Of a stretch of 64,000 nt of DNA, positions 35,958 to 44,698 are shown one piece after another (position 1 is the stretch's first letter; the number at the start of each line of letters is the position of its first letter). Source of the stretch: Kroppenstedtia eburnea (lineage in GTDB: Bacteria; Bacillota; Bacilli; Thermoactinomycetales; DSM-45169); assembly GCF_013282215.1 (NCBI RefSeq), contig NZ_CP048103.1, forward strand, positions 558,001 to 622,000, in the 5' to 3' direction. The notes beneath the pieces were generated by a model, which had not been told where the DNA came from, did not search any database, and saw only the letters and a list, made by a program, of their open reading frames with translations. Both the position numbers and the translations under genes were made by a program.

Positions 35958-37325
35958 ATGGAAAAAAGCTGTTCCGGGAATGTCGCCGCCCCCTGTAACC
36001 AGGGGCTCGGAAACTATCTGGCGGGGGACGTTCCCGACGAAACCAAATGGGCGGACTGTGTCCACTGCGGCCTCTGTTTGGAGGCCTGTCCCACCTATCT
36101 GGAAACAGGTCATGAGCATCAGTCCCCCCGGGGACGGGTCCATCTGATCCAGGCGGTCGCTGAAGGAAAGGTGGAACTGAACGCGCAATTCATGGACCCG
36201 GTGTTCACCTGTCTCGATTGCCGCGCCTGTGAGACGGCCTGTCCCGCCAATGTCCAGGTGGGCGGGTTGATCGAGGAGGCCCGGGGACAGGTCCGGCGGG
36301 CACTGCCCTTGACAGGCTGGAAAGGGAGGATGAGCCGCTTTTTCCTTCACGGGGTGTTCCCCAAACCGAGACGGCTGGAAAGGCTGGGGCGGGTGCTTCA
36401 TCTGCTGCGGAAAAGCAGACTCCCCGATGTGGCCAGAAAAACAGGGGTGATCCGTTGGTTTCCCGCCCATCTGGATCAACTGGAGCAGGTCACCCCCCAG
36501 ATTGGGGTTCCGGTCCGAAAACAGTTTCCGGAGATAGTGCCCGCACAAGGGGAACGGAAAAAACGGGTGGCGATCCTCACCGGCTGTGTGATGGATCTGG
36601 TGTTCAGCCACGTCAATGAAGCCACGATCCGGGTGCTGACCCGTAACGGTTATGAAGTTCACATTCCAAAAGAGCAGACCTGTTGCGGAGCCCTTCATGT
36701 TCATGCAGGGGAACGGGAGGCGGGTCGAAGGCTCGCCCGGCGGAATATCGAAGCCTTCGCAGATGCAGAGGCGGTGTTGGTCAATGCGGCGGGTTGCGGG
36801 TGTGCCATGCAGGAATATCCCGAATGGTTCCGGGAGGATCCAAAGATGAGGGAGATAGCGGAAGATTTTGCGGCCAAAGTGTCGGACGTTTCCCAATTCC
36901 TGTACGACCACGGGTTTGAAAAACCGGCGGGCCGGATCGCCGCCCGGGTCACCTACCATGATGCCTGCCACCTCGCCCATGGTCAGGGGGTGCGTGACGA
37001 GCCCCGCAAGTTGTTGAAAGAGATCCCGGGCCTGGAGCTGGTGGAGATGCCGGAGGCGGACCGGTGTTGCGGAAGTGCGGGAATTTATAATCTGACCCAT
37101 CCGGAGATGGCGGGGGCGATCCTCAAACAGAAGATGGAGTACGTTCCCGAAGGAGCGGAGCTGATCTCCATGGGAAATCCGGGATGCATGCTGCAGATGG
37201 CGATGGGGGTTTTGCGTCACGGGCCGAAGGCGGAAGTGGTCCATACGATGGAGCTGTTGGATGGGTCATACCGAAAGGGGGAGGAGCCATGTTCCGAAGA
37301 AAAAAGCGATGGACCGACCCCTTGA
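35958..37325 (+). CDS. glcF: Glycolate oxidase iron-sulfur subunit
   Basis: 455 residues. Two 4Fe-4S motifs, CVHCGLCLEACP (about residue 34) and CLDCRACETACP (about residue 85), are followed by two CCG domains (TCCGALHVHAG and RCCGSAGIYNL). It passes electrons from the flavin subunits to the membrane acceptor. It overlaps glcD by 37 nt. Confidence 0.92.
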   Translation: MEKSCSGNVAAPCNQGLGNYLAGDVPDETKWADCVHCGLCLEACPTYLETGHEHQSPRGRVHLIQAVAEGKVELNAQFMDPVFTCLDCRACETACPANVQVGGLIEEARGQVRRALPLTGWKGRMSRFFLHGVFPKPRRLERLGRVLHLLRKSRLPDVARKTGVIRWFPAHLDQLEQVTPQIGVPVRKQFPEIVPAQGERKKRVAILTGCVMDLVFSHVNEATIRVLTRNGYEVHIPKEQTCCGALHVHAGEREAGRRLARRNIEAFADAEAVLVNAAGCGCAMQEYPEWFREDPKMREIAEDFAAKVSDVSQFLYDHGFEKPAGRIAARVTYHDACHLAHGQGVRDEPRKLLKEIPGLELVEMPEADRCCGSAGIYNLTHPEMAGAILKQKMEYVPEGAELISMGNPGCMLQMAMGVLRHGPKAEVVHTMELLDGSYRKGEEPCSEEKSDGPTP

Positions 37326-38746
37326 TCCCGGAGTTGATGGAGCTCGTCGGGGAAGAGCATGTATTGTATCATCGATCGGATCTCATCGCATATGAGTGTG
37401 ACGGCTTCACCTTGGTCCGGGGAGAGGCGCGGGCGGTGGTTTTTCCCGCAGATACCGGGGAGGTGGCGGCGGTGGTCCGGCATCTGCACCGGAAGGAGAT
37501 TCCCTTCATCGCACGAGGTGCGGGGACCGGGCTCAGCGGTGGGGCGACTCCCCTCGGCGGGGAGGTGATCATCAGTCTGGTCCGGATGAAGCAGCTTCTG
37601 AAACTGGATCTGGAAAACCGCACCGCCGTGGTCCAACCCGGATTTGTCAACCTGAAACTGACCCGGTCCATCGAGGGGGACGGATATTACTACGCCCCGG
37701 ATCCCTCCAGCCAGTACGCCTGCACCATCGGCGGAAATGTGGCCGAAAACGCCGGTGGTGCTCACTGTTTGAAGTATGGGGTGACTACAAACCATGTGCT
37801 GGGAGCGGAAGTGGTGTTGCCCGACGGAGAGGTGATCCGGCTGGGGGAGGATGGAATTCCGGACATTCCCGGTTACGACCTGTTGGGCCTGGTGACCGGC
37901 TCCGAAGGAACGCTGGGCATTGTGACGGAGATCACAGTTCGTGTCTTGAAGGCACCGGAGGCCAAGCAGACGATTCTCGCCTATTTCGATGATGTGGAAG
38001 AGGGTTCCCGGGCAGTTTCCGACATCATATCCGCGGGGATCCTTCCGGCAGCCCTGGAGATGATGGATCGGACGGCGATCGAGGCCGTCGAATCGGCCAA
38101 CTTTCCCGTCGGTCATCCATTGGATGTGGAAGCTTTGTTGCTGATCGAAGTGGATGGGATTGCCGAGGGGATTCCATCCCAGTCCTCCCGGATCGTGGAG
38201 ATGTGTCGCAGGCGGAAGGTGAGGGAGGTGAAGGTGGCCCGGAATGAGCGGGAGGCGGCCGCCTGGTGGGCCAACCGGAAAACGGGTTTCGGGGCCATGG
38301 GGGCGATCTCCCCCGATTACCTGGTGCAGGACGGGGTGATTCCCCGCAGCGCCTTGCCTGATGTACTGGAAAAAATCCGGGAGATCAGCCGGGAGACGGG
38401 CCTGCGGATTGCAAACATTTTTCATGCGGGAGACGGAAATCTCCATCCCCTGATCCTGTTCGATGGACGAAAGCCGGGAGAGAAGGAGAAGGCTTTGGCG
38501 GCGGGCTCCCGTTGTCTGCAGGTGTGTGCCGATGCAGGGGGGACCATCACCGGAGAACACGGGGTCGGCATCGAGAAAATAGAGGAGATGCGGCTGGTCT
38601 TCACCGAGGAGGAGCTCCAGGCGCAAATCGCCATCCGGGAAGTGTTCAACCCGGACAATCGACTGAATCCAAACAAACTGTTTCCACAACCCGGTCGCTG
38701 TGCCGAGGTGAAACAGGAGAGGCAACGGACTGTCCAGGGGAAATGA
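37289..38746 (+). CDS. glcD: Glycolate oxidase subunit GlcD
   Basis: 485 residues. The FAD domain has IARGAGTGLSGGATPLGGEV, PSSQYACTIGGNVAENAGG and the YGVTTNHVLG segment. The C-terminal FAD-oxidase domain carries NIFHAGDGNLHPLILFD, with the catalytic-pocket His, and ITGEHGVGIEK. GGAGGAG lies before ATG 37289. It is the catalytic 2-hydroxyacid-oxidising subunit. Confidence 0.92.
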   Translation: MFRRKKRWTDPLIPELMELVGEEHVLYHRSDLIAYECDGFTLVRGEARAVVFPADTGEVAAVVRHLHRKEIPFIARGAGTGLSGGATPLGGEVIISLVRMKQLLKLDLENRTAVVQPGFVNLKLTRSIEGDGYYYAPDPSSQYACTIGGNVAENAGGAHCLKYGVTTNHVLGAEVVLPDGEVIRLGEDGIPDIPGYDLLGLVTGSEGTLGIVTEITVRVLKAPEAKQTILAYFDDVEEGSRAVSDIISAGILPAALEMMDRTAIEAVESANFPVGHPLDVEALLLIEVDGIAEGIPSQSSRIVEMCRRRKVREVKVARNEREAAAWWANRKTGFGAMGAISPDYLVQDGVIPRSALPDVLEKIREISRETGLRIANIFHAGDGNLHPLILFDGRKPGEKEKALAAGSRCLQVCADAGGTITGEHGVGIEKIEEMRLVFTEEELQAQIAIREVFNPDNRLNPNKLFPQPGRCAEVKQERQRTVQGK

Positions 38747-38822
38747 TCCCCCCGAAAATGAGCTGTGAAAAAGTCAACCGATCTGTGATAAAATAGAGGA
38801 AAACAACTATACACGATGGTTT

Positions 38823-38943
38823 TCTAGGGTTCCGCAGCGTTGCTGGACTGGTCCGAGAGAAAACACACGACTGATGTTTCAGTTGTGCACACGGAGGGAC
38901 AAAAGCCCGGGAGGATATCCTGATGATATCTTCCCGGGCTTTC
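38823..38943 (+). ncRNA. Guanidine-I (ykkC) riboswitch with terminator
   Basis: It has the conserved boxes CTAGGGTTCCG, GGTCCGAGAGAAAAC and ACACGGAGGGACAAAAGCCCGGGA. The last box forms a terminator with the downstream GATATCTTCCCGGGCTTTCTG. It lies about 60 nt upstream of two SMR genes and turns them on when guanidine is bound. Confidence 0.95.
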
Positions 38944-39001
38944 TGTGTATGGGATCCTGTCGAGGGGTTACAAATATGAACTGTAAATCGAAAGAGGTGT
39001 C

Positions 39002-39340
39002 ATGATGAACCGGGACTGGGCAAAAGTGTTGATTGCAGCTTTCTTTGAAGTGATGTGGGTGATCGGCCTGAAACATGCGGAGGATCTTTGGAGTTGGTTG
39101 GGGACCGTCGTGGCGATCGTCGTCAGCTTTTATCTGATGATCATGGCGGGACGTAATCTGCCCGTCGGTACCGTATATGCGGTGTTTGTGGGCCTGGGGA
39201 CCGCCGGGACGGTGTTTTCGGAAGTGGTCTTCTTCGGTGAACCCCTCAAGTTGATGAAACTGTGCCTGATACTGGTATTGTTGGTGGGAGTGTTGGGATT
39301 GAAACTGGTGACTGAAGAGACGAAGGGGGGTGAGTCCTGA
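39002..39340 (+). CDS. ykkC: SMR guanidinium exporter subunit (YkkC/Gdx type)
   Basis: 112 residues, four membrane helices. The Glu of [13 protein letters not shown] is the ion-coupling residue, and W..GLK.A is the Gdx-type signature. Together with the next gene it probably forms a heteromeric guanidinium/proton antiporter. AAAGAGGTG precedes ATG 39002 (ATG 39005 is also possible). Controlled by the guanidine-I riboswitch. Confidence 0.9.
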   Translation: MMNRDWAKVLIAAFFEVMWVIGLKHAEDLWSWLGTVVAIVVSFYLMIMAGRNLPVGTVYAVFVGLGTAGTVFSEVVFFGEPLKLMKLCLILVLLVGVLGLKLVTEETKGGES

Positions 39341-39654
39341 TGGCGTGGGTTTTTCTCGTGCTGGCAGGCGGGATGGAGATGGTCGGGGTGACGATGATCA
39401 ACCGATTGCACCGGGATCGGGATTGGAGATCATGGATGTGGTTGATGATAGGATTTTCAGGTAGCTTTATTTTCCTCGCCCTCGCCATGAAGGATCTGCC
39501 CATGGGGACGGCTTACGCCGTCTGGACCGGAATCGGCGCGGCGGGTGGGGCCATCACAGGCATGCTTTTTTACGGCGAACCCAAACATTTCTCCCGCATT
39601 TTCTTCATCACCCTGGTCCTGGGAGCCGCCGTGGGGTTGAAGATGGTTTCGTAG
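39340..39654 (+). CDS. ykkD: SMR guanidinium exporter partner subunit (YkkD type)
   Basis: 104 residues, four helices. The conserved Glu is in AGGMEMVGVTMINRLH, and PMGTAYAVWTGIGAAGG is the helix 3 packing motif. Its ATG overlaps the preceding TGA by one base. A strong terminator follows. Confidence 0.9.
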   Translation: MAWVFLVLAGGMEMVGVTMINRLHRDRDWRSWMWLMIGFSGSFIFLALAMKDLPMGTAYAVWTGIGAAGGAITGMLFYGEPKHFSRIFFITLVLGAAVGLKMVS

Positions 39655-39689
39655 GTGGGGAGATTTGTTATATTCATGGCATAATAAAC

Positions 39690-39724
39690 GCGCCTTTCTC
39701 CACACCGGAGAAAGGCGGTTTTTT
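39690..39724 (+). terminator. Rho-independent terminator
   Basis: CGCCTTTCTCC pairs with GGAGAAAGGCG, followed by GTTTTTT, 36 nt after ykkD. Confidence 0.88.
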
Positions 39725-39736
39725 GGAGTCCTGTTT

Positions 39737-39884
39737 TCACAACAACAGATAGACCAGCGGGGTGGCGATGAGCAGGGTCAGGATGGTCCGCTCCAGCCAG
39801 ATGATGACCAACTCCCCGATGGAGACGGGGATCTCCGTGGACAGGATGCAGGGGATGGAGGCAGAGAAGAAGAGAATGGGATTT
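39737..39884 (-). pseudogene. Duplicated 3' end of yjiH
   Basis: 148 bp almost identical to the last codons of the intact yjiH gene (40972 onward), encoding ILFFSASIPCILSTEIPVSI to the VYLLL end. The match breaks at 39884, where lower-GC sequence begins; a further matching fragment lies at 40395-40490. Confidence 0.8.
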
Positions 39885-39903
39885 AAATAAACACCAGTAG
39901 GTG

Positions 39904-40392
39904 ATGAATTTGAGACATAAGTTAAAGCGAAAGCTTCTAAGTTTGGCATTAGGGGAACTGGTTGCGGTCGTCTCTTTCTGTTTTTGCATCCATGTCTTAA
40001 AATCAACGGGCGAATCCTTCTATATTGGTTGGCAGACATTTATGGGATTAGGATGGCTTACTGTCATTTTGATTCAAGGGAGTGCCTACTGGCTATACAA
40101 ATACCTTCGTATTCGTAATGGGCGATATTATTTGACCAATCGTTTTTTTCGGGCACTAGCTCTCTCAAATTTTGTTTTTATGATTTCTTTTCCCGTGATA
40201 ACTTTGTTCATAGTGATTTTCTCTAATTTCCAATTTTCATGGTCGGATTTTGTTTTGGGCTGGTTCTTGTATTTGTTTTCGATCGGAGAGTATATCCATT
40301 ATTTTAAGAAGAAAGTGGTGATGCCTCCTCACGAACGGATTCGTAGAAAAAACAACATTCCCGTTCCCGCCCGGATCCAACGTGAACAGTAA
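39904..40392 (+). CDS. Hypothetical membrane protein inserted in a yjiH copy
   Basis: About 162 residues with four membrane helices (LALGELVAVVSFCFCIHVL, FMGLGWLTVILIQGSAYWLY, FVFMISFPVITLFIVIFS, VLGWFLYLFSIGEYIHYF) and a basic C-terminal tail. It is visibly AT-richer than its neighbours, with YLRIRNGRYYLTNRFFR between helices. The RBS is weak (AGTAGG) and GTG 39901 is also possible. It interrupts a duplicated yjiH fragment, so it probably arrived by transfer. No family is recognised. Confidence 0.6.
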   Translation: MNLRHKLKRKLLSLALGELVAVVSFCFCIHVLKSTGESFYIGWQTFMGLGWLTVILIQGSAYWLYKYLRIRNGRYYLTNRFFRALALSNFVFMISFPVITLFIVIFSNFQFSWSDFVLGWFLYLFSIGEYIHYFKKKVVMPPHERIRRKNNIPVPARIQREQ

Positions 40393-40394
40393 CT

Positions 40395-40490
40395 GGGAAG
40401 GCTACGAACTTGGTGACTAGGGGGGTTCAACTGCCACCAAGGTGGACAGGAACAGATAGCCGACCTAATCGAAGACCGGGGTGAACTCAG
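40395..40490 (-). pseudogene. Second fragment of the duplicated yjiH
   Basis: Degenerate matches to the intact gene around 41141-41180 (cgaacttggtgacc) and 41258-41300 (ggcaggaacagatagccgac), with the sequence between them deleted. It lies directly before MITE copy G. Confidence 0.6.
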
Positions 40491-40681
40491 CTAGAAGCGT
40501 TGTGATTTATGCGTTCATGGCCGGTCGGGATTGGGTTTCACATGTCGTTTTCGTTGTTCTTACGATCCAAAATCACTCCATGTGAAACCCAACCCTCCCT
40601 ACATAGCGAGACCGGGTGCGAAAGCACCCTGGCGAGACTTGTGCCCTATGGGTATGAATGGCTTTTTCACAATGCTTCTAG
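40491..40681 (+). repeat. MITE-like repeat copy G (CTAGAAGC-type ends)
   Basis: 191 bp from CTAGAAGCGTTGTGA to TTTTTCACAATGCTTCTAG, with intact core arms (GGTTTCACATG, CATGTGAAACC) and one copy of the gaccgg and gacttgtgcccta module. A further partial module in opposite orientation lies at about 40757-40812. The rest of 40682-40925 is featureless. Confidence 0.78.
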
Positions 40682-40926
40682 TGCCCCTTCAGAGAAGATT
40701 GTGTGGAAAATCACAGAAGGGCAAGGATGGTGGGGATTTGATTCGCCTTTGTACCCATAGGGAACAATCGCCAAGTCACTCCGTTCCCGGTCTCGCTATG
40801 CGCTCTTTGCAAGAGGTCGGAGCCGTCCCACCACCGCCCCCGCCTTGCTGAAAAACAAGATCAATGTTGCCTAAAGGGGCATTATTTATATTTTCGTGCC
40901 AGGGGGAGGGTGACTTTTAGAGGGTT

Positions 40927-40965
40927 AAAACCTCCTTTCTCCTGATACGCAGAAAGGAGGTTTTT
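40927..40965 (-). terminator. Rho-independent terminator of the hut cluster
   Basis: AAAACCTCCTTTCT pairs with AGAAAGGAGGTTTT; 7 nt after the yjiH stop on the minus strand. Works in either direction. Confidence 0.85.
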
Positions 40966-40971
40966 CTATTT

Positions 40972-42303
40972 TCACAACAACAGATAGACCAGCGGGGTGG
41001 CGATGAGCAGGGTCAGGATGGTCCGCTCCACCCAGATGATGACCAACTCTCCGATGGAGACGGGGATCTCCGTGGACAGGATGCAGGGGATGGAGGCGGA
41101 GAAGAAGAGAATGGAGGAGACGGAGACGATCCCGATGACGAACTTGGTGACCAGGGGGGCTTCAGCCGCCACCAAGGCGGGCAGGAACATCTCGGCGATC
41201 TCCACGGCGGACGCCTTGGCGGCCAGCATCGGTTCGGGCAGTTGAACCAACCAGGTAAAGGGCAGGAACAGATAGCCGACCCAATCGAAGAGCGGGGTGA
41301 ACTTGGCCAGCAACAATCCGATGAGACCCACAGAGAGAATCGAGGGCAGGATGGCCATTGTCATCACCAATCCGTCCTTCAGATTGCTCCAGATGTTGCG
41401 GTGAAGGGCAGGAGCCTGATTGGCAGCGTTGAGGGCTTCTCTGATGGCGGTTTGGAACAGCTGTTGCCTCACTTCTGGTTCGGGGATGCCCTTGCCATCG
41501 GCATAAGCTTCGCTCTTATTGCGGATGGGCGGCAGGTGGACCGACAGGGCGGTCACCAGGAAGGTGACGACCAGGGTCAGCCAGAAGTAGAGGTTCCAAT
41601 ATTCCATCAAGCCCAGGTTTTTGGCCACCACGATCATGAAAGTGGCGGAGACGGTGGAAAAACCGGTGGCGATGATGGTGGCTTCCTTGGCGGTGTAGTA
41701 CCCTTCCTTGTACAATCGGTTGGTGATCAAGAGTCCGATGGAGTAACTGCCGACGAAGGAGGCGACAGCATCGATCGCCGATCGCCCCGGGGTTTTCCAG
41801 ATCCGGCGCATCACCGGACGCACCAACACCCCGATGAATTCCAGCAGTCCGTACCCCACCAGCAGGGCCAAAAAGACCGAACCGACGGGAACCAGAATCC
41901 CCACCGGGATCACCAGCTTTTCAAACAGGAAAGGACCGATATCGGGGTCGAACAGCCAGGCGGGTCCGGTGTGGGTGATAAGTAGGAGCGCGGTCACCAA
42001 TCCGAGAACTTTCAGAATGGAGAAGACCCGGTCGACCCGACTCTTTTTCCAGGCGCCGGTGAGGAAGGGATACAAAGCTCCCAACAGAATCACCGCCAGG
42101 GCATACCAGGGAACGAGGGGGCCCAGGGACTCACGAAGCCAAGTGACTATATGATCCAGAGGGATGGTGGAGGAGTCTCCGAGGCGGATCGGTATAAAGA
42201 ACATGAAGATACCCACGGCGCTGAATAGGAGTAATTTTGAGATATTTTTGACACAAACGGAAGTTTCGGTTTTCAGAGGGTACTGAGGATCTGTTTGGCC
42301 CAT
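40972..42303 (-). CDS. YjiH family membrane protein (nucleoside-recognition/Gate fold), hut-associated
   Basis: 443 residues with about ten helices and two Gate-type segments (FVGSYSIGLLITNRLYKEGY; FFSASIPCILSTEIPVSIG). YjiH proteins recur beside hut genes and are suspected to transport histidine or a breakdown product; that role is inferred from context. Last gene of the hutU-hutI-hutG-yjiH run. A broken duplicate of its 3' end lies 1.1 kb downstream. Confidence 0.8.
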   Translation of the reverse strand: MGQTDPQYPLKTETSVCVKNISKLLLFSAVGIFMFFIPIRLGDSSTIPLDHIVTWLRESLGPLVPWYALAVILLGALYPFLTGAWKKSRVDRVFSILKVLGLVTALLLITHTGPAWLFDPDIGPFLFEKLVIPVGILVPVGSVFLALLVGYGLLEFIGVLVRPVMRRIWKTPGRSAIDAVASFVGSYSIGLLITNRLYKEGYYTAKEATIIATGFSTVSATFMIVVAKNLGLMEYWNLYFWLTLVVTFLVTALSVHLPPIRNKSEAYADGKGIPEPEVRQQLFQTAIREALNAANQAPALHRNIWSNLKDGLVMTMAILPSILSVGLIGLLLAKFTPLFDWVGYLFLPFTWLVQLPEPMLAAKASAVEIAEMFLPALVAAEAPLVTKFVIGIVSVSSILFFSASIPCILSTEIPVSIGELVIIWVERTILTLLIATPLVYLLL

Positions 42304-42359
42304 GATGAACCCCTCCTCTTGTGGTTTTTGAAAATGGGGAGGGGAGAGTCCCCCGTCCC

Positions 42360-43367
42360 TTAAGCTGTTTTTCTCTGGACCAATCCGGTCAGGAAAGAGA
42401 GCATCACATGGACGCCGGCCTTCACCGTCGCCTCCCGCACATCCCGCAGGGGATCCAAGCAGACGAGATCCATCGCTTTCACCTGGGGATGGGTGCCTGC
42501 GATCCGAACCGCCTCAAACAGCTCGTCGGTGCGCATCCCGCCGGGAGTGGCAGCGGGGGCTCCGGGGCCGAGCCCGATGTCCAGCACGTCCATGTCGACG
42601 GTGAGATAGATGGTGTCCACCTGCTGTTTCAGCCGGGAGAGAGCCTCCCGGATCACCACATCCACCCCGCGCTTCCGGGCTTTCTTCAAGGTGACGTAGT
42701 GAACCCCGGTCTGATCGGCATATTCTTTGAGAGAGCGGGCGTTGAAGAAGCCGTGAAGGCCGATATTGCACACATCCTCCCCACGAATGATTCCGCTCTC
42801 GATCAGATTGCGGATCGGTGTCCCGTTGGTGGGGCCGAAGTCTTCCAAGCTGCGCAGGTCAAAGTGGGTATCCAGTTGCAGGATTCCGATCCTCTCATCG
42901 GGATGGGCCTGTTTCCACCCTTTCACCAGCATGGCGGTGATGGAGTGGTCGCCTCCCATCACCAAGGGCAGAGTGTGAGGATGATGGGATCGCATCGCCA
43001 CCATGGCTTCCGTGATGTTCCGGTGACAGGCGGGAATGTCGGTCACATGTTGCTTTACATCCCCGAGATCGATCACACGCAGGGAGGTAAGATCCACTTC
43101 CTCCTCCAGATTATAGGTGGTGAAGCTTTTCCAAGCCCGGCGGAGGGCATCGGGATTTTCACTGGCCCCCGAGGCGCTGATGGAAGAGCGGGAGAGGGGT
43201 ACTCCGAGCAGGGTGGCATCCACTCCCGTCCAATCCATTTCTTTGGCTTTCTCTTCATCCAGGCTTTCGATCCATTCATGGACCTTGGGGTCCGCCGGGA
43301 GCGGGTCGGGCCGCTGCCAACGAAAGGCGGGCGGATTCAACATGGGATAGGGATAGCGGGTTTTCAT
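42360..43367 (-). CDS. hutG: Formimidoylglutamase
   Basis: 335 residues of the ureohydrolase fold. The manganese ligands are in MGGDHS, DTHFDLR and VDMDVLD. It hydrolyses N-formimino-glutamate to glutamate and formamide, the last step of histidine degradation. AAGGAGGG lies 23 nt before the ATG with a GGCAGC/GCTGCC hairpin in between; the hairpin could bring the RBS into register. Confidence 0.92.
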   Translation of the reverse strand: MKTRYPYPMLNPPAFRWQRPDPLPADPKVHEWIESLDEEKAKEMDWTGVDATLLGVPLSRSSISASGASENPDALRRAWKSFTTYNLEEEVDLTSLRVIDLGDVKQHVTDIPACHRNITEAMVAMRSHHPHTLPLVMGGDHSITAMLVKGWKQAHPDERIGILQLDTHFDLRSLEDFGPTNGTPIRNLIESGIIRGEDVCNIGLHGFFNARSLKEYADQTGVHYVTLKKARKRGVDVVIREALSRLKQQVDTIYLTVDMDVLDIGLGPGAPAATPGGMRTDELFEAVRIAGTHPQVKAMDLVCLDPLRDVREATVKAGVHVMLSFLTGLVQRKTA

Positions 43368-43405
43368 CGGTGGCAGCCGGTGCTGCCTTCCCTCCTTTCC
43401 TGGGT

Positions 43406-44674
43406 TCAGTCCCGTTCATAAACCACTTTTCCATCTTTGATCACCGTTCGGGTATGGTTGGAACCATAGTGGTACTGAAGACCCATGTAGTTGGGTACAT
43501 CAAAGACGACCAGATCCGCTTTCTTTCCCGCTTCCAGACTGCCGATCTCGTGGCCCCGCCGGATGGCATGGGCCGCATTGATGGTGGTGGCGGTCAGCAC
43601 CTCGGCGGGGGTCATGCCCATTTTGAGGCAGCCCAGATTCATAATCAACGGCAGGGAGATGGTCGGAGAGGAACCGGGATTGCAATCGGTGGACAGAGCG
43701 ACAGGAACTCCGGCATCCACCATCTTTCGCCCGTCGGCCATCTCTGCCATCAGGAAAAAGGCGGTTCCCGGCAGCAAGACGGCAACCACACCTGCCTCCG
43801 CCATGGCCCGGATGCCTTCATCGGAGGCTTTCAACAGATGATCGGCGGAGACGGCCCCCACCTGTGCGGCCAATTCGGCACCGCCGTAGGGTTCGATCTC
43901 ATCGGCGTGAATCTTGGGGGCGAGTCCGTACTCTTTCCCCGCCTCCAGGATGCGACGGGACTGGTCCGGGGTGAACACGCCCCGCTCACAGAAAACATCG
44001 TTGAACTCCGCCAACTTCCGCCGGGCCACCTCGGGGATCATCTCCCGGATCACCTGTTCCACAAATTCATCGGGACGCTCTTTGTAAGCGGCAGGAATGG
44101 CATGGGCTCCCATAAAGGTGGAGACCACATTCACCGGGTGGTCCCGGTTCAGCTTTTGGGCCACTTTCAGTTGCTTCAATTCGTGCTCCAGGGAGAGGCC
44201 GTAGCCGCTCTTGGCTTCCACGGTGGTGACACCGTGGCGCAGGAATTGATCCAGTCGCCGCCGGCTCTCCTGGTACAACTGTTCTTCATCCGCCTGGCGG
44301 GTGGCCGATGTGGTGGCGTGAATGCCACCACCGGCCTCCATGATTTCCATGTAGGTGGCCCCTTGGAGGCGCATTTCAAATTCATTTTCCCGGCTGCCAG
44401 CGAAGACGAGGTGGGTATGGGGATCCACCAGCCCCGGGGTGACGAGGCGGCCGGCGGCATCCACCACCTCCGCCTCTTCCAGGCGGGAGCCGACTTGCTC
44501 CCGAACCTGGGCGTCAGTGCCGACGGACCGAATGATTCCGTCCTCCACCCAGACACTGCCGTCTTCGATGATGTGGAGATCCTCCATCGCCTTTCCGCGC
44601 AGGGGGGCGGTGGAGCTTCCTTTCAAAGTGACCAGCTGGGCGGCCTTTTGAATGAGAAGAGGTTTTCCGCTCAT
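43406..44674 (-). CDS. hutI: Imidazolonepropionase
   Basis: 422 residues of the amidohydrolase fold. Metal-site motifs are LVDPHTHLVFAGSRENEFEM, EAKSGYGLSLEHELKQLKV and KIHADEIEPYGGAELAA. It opens the imidazolone ring to formiminoglutamate. CAGGAGG precedes the ATG; 24 nt after hutU. Confidence 0.95.
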   Translation of the reverse strand: MSGKPLLIQKAAQLVTLKGSSTAPLRGKAMEDLHIIEDGSVWVEDGIIRSVGTDAQVREQVGSRLEEAEVVDAAGRLVTPGLVDPHTHLVFAGSRENEFEMRLQGATYMEIMEAGGGIHATTSATRQADEEQLYQESRRRLDQFLRHGVTTVEAKSGYGLSLEHELKQLKVAQKLNRDHPVNVVSTFMGAHAIPAAYKERPDEFVEQVIREMIPEVARRKLAEFNDVFCERGVFTPDQSRRILEAGKEYGLAPKIHADEIEPYGGAELAAQVGAVSADHLLKASDEGIRAMAEAGVVAVLLPGTAFFLMAEMADGRKMVDAGVPVALSTDCNPGSSPTISLPLIMNLGCLKMGMTPAEVLTATTINAAHAIRRGHEIGSLEAGKKADLVVFDVPNYMGLQYHYGSNHTRTVIKDGKVVYERD

Positions 44675-44698
44675 AATCTTCCTCCTGGTTCTTGTTTG

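Noticed and set aside
39737-40039. 100-codon minus-strand frame ending in VYLLL
   Set aside because: Only its last 46 codons are real, as a duplicated yjiH end; the beginning is antisense to another gene.
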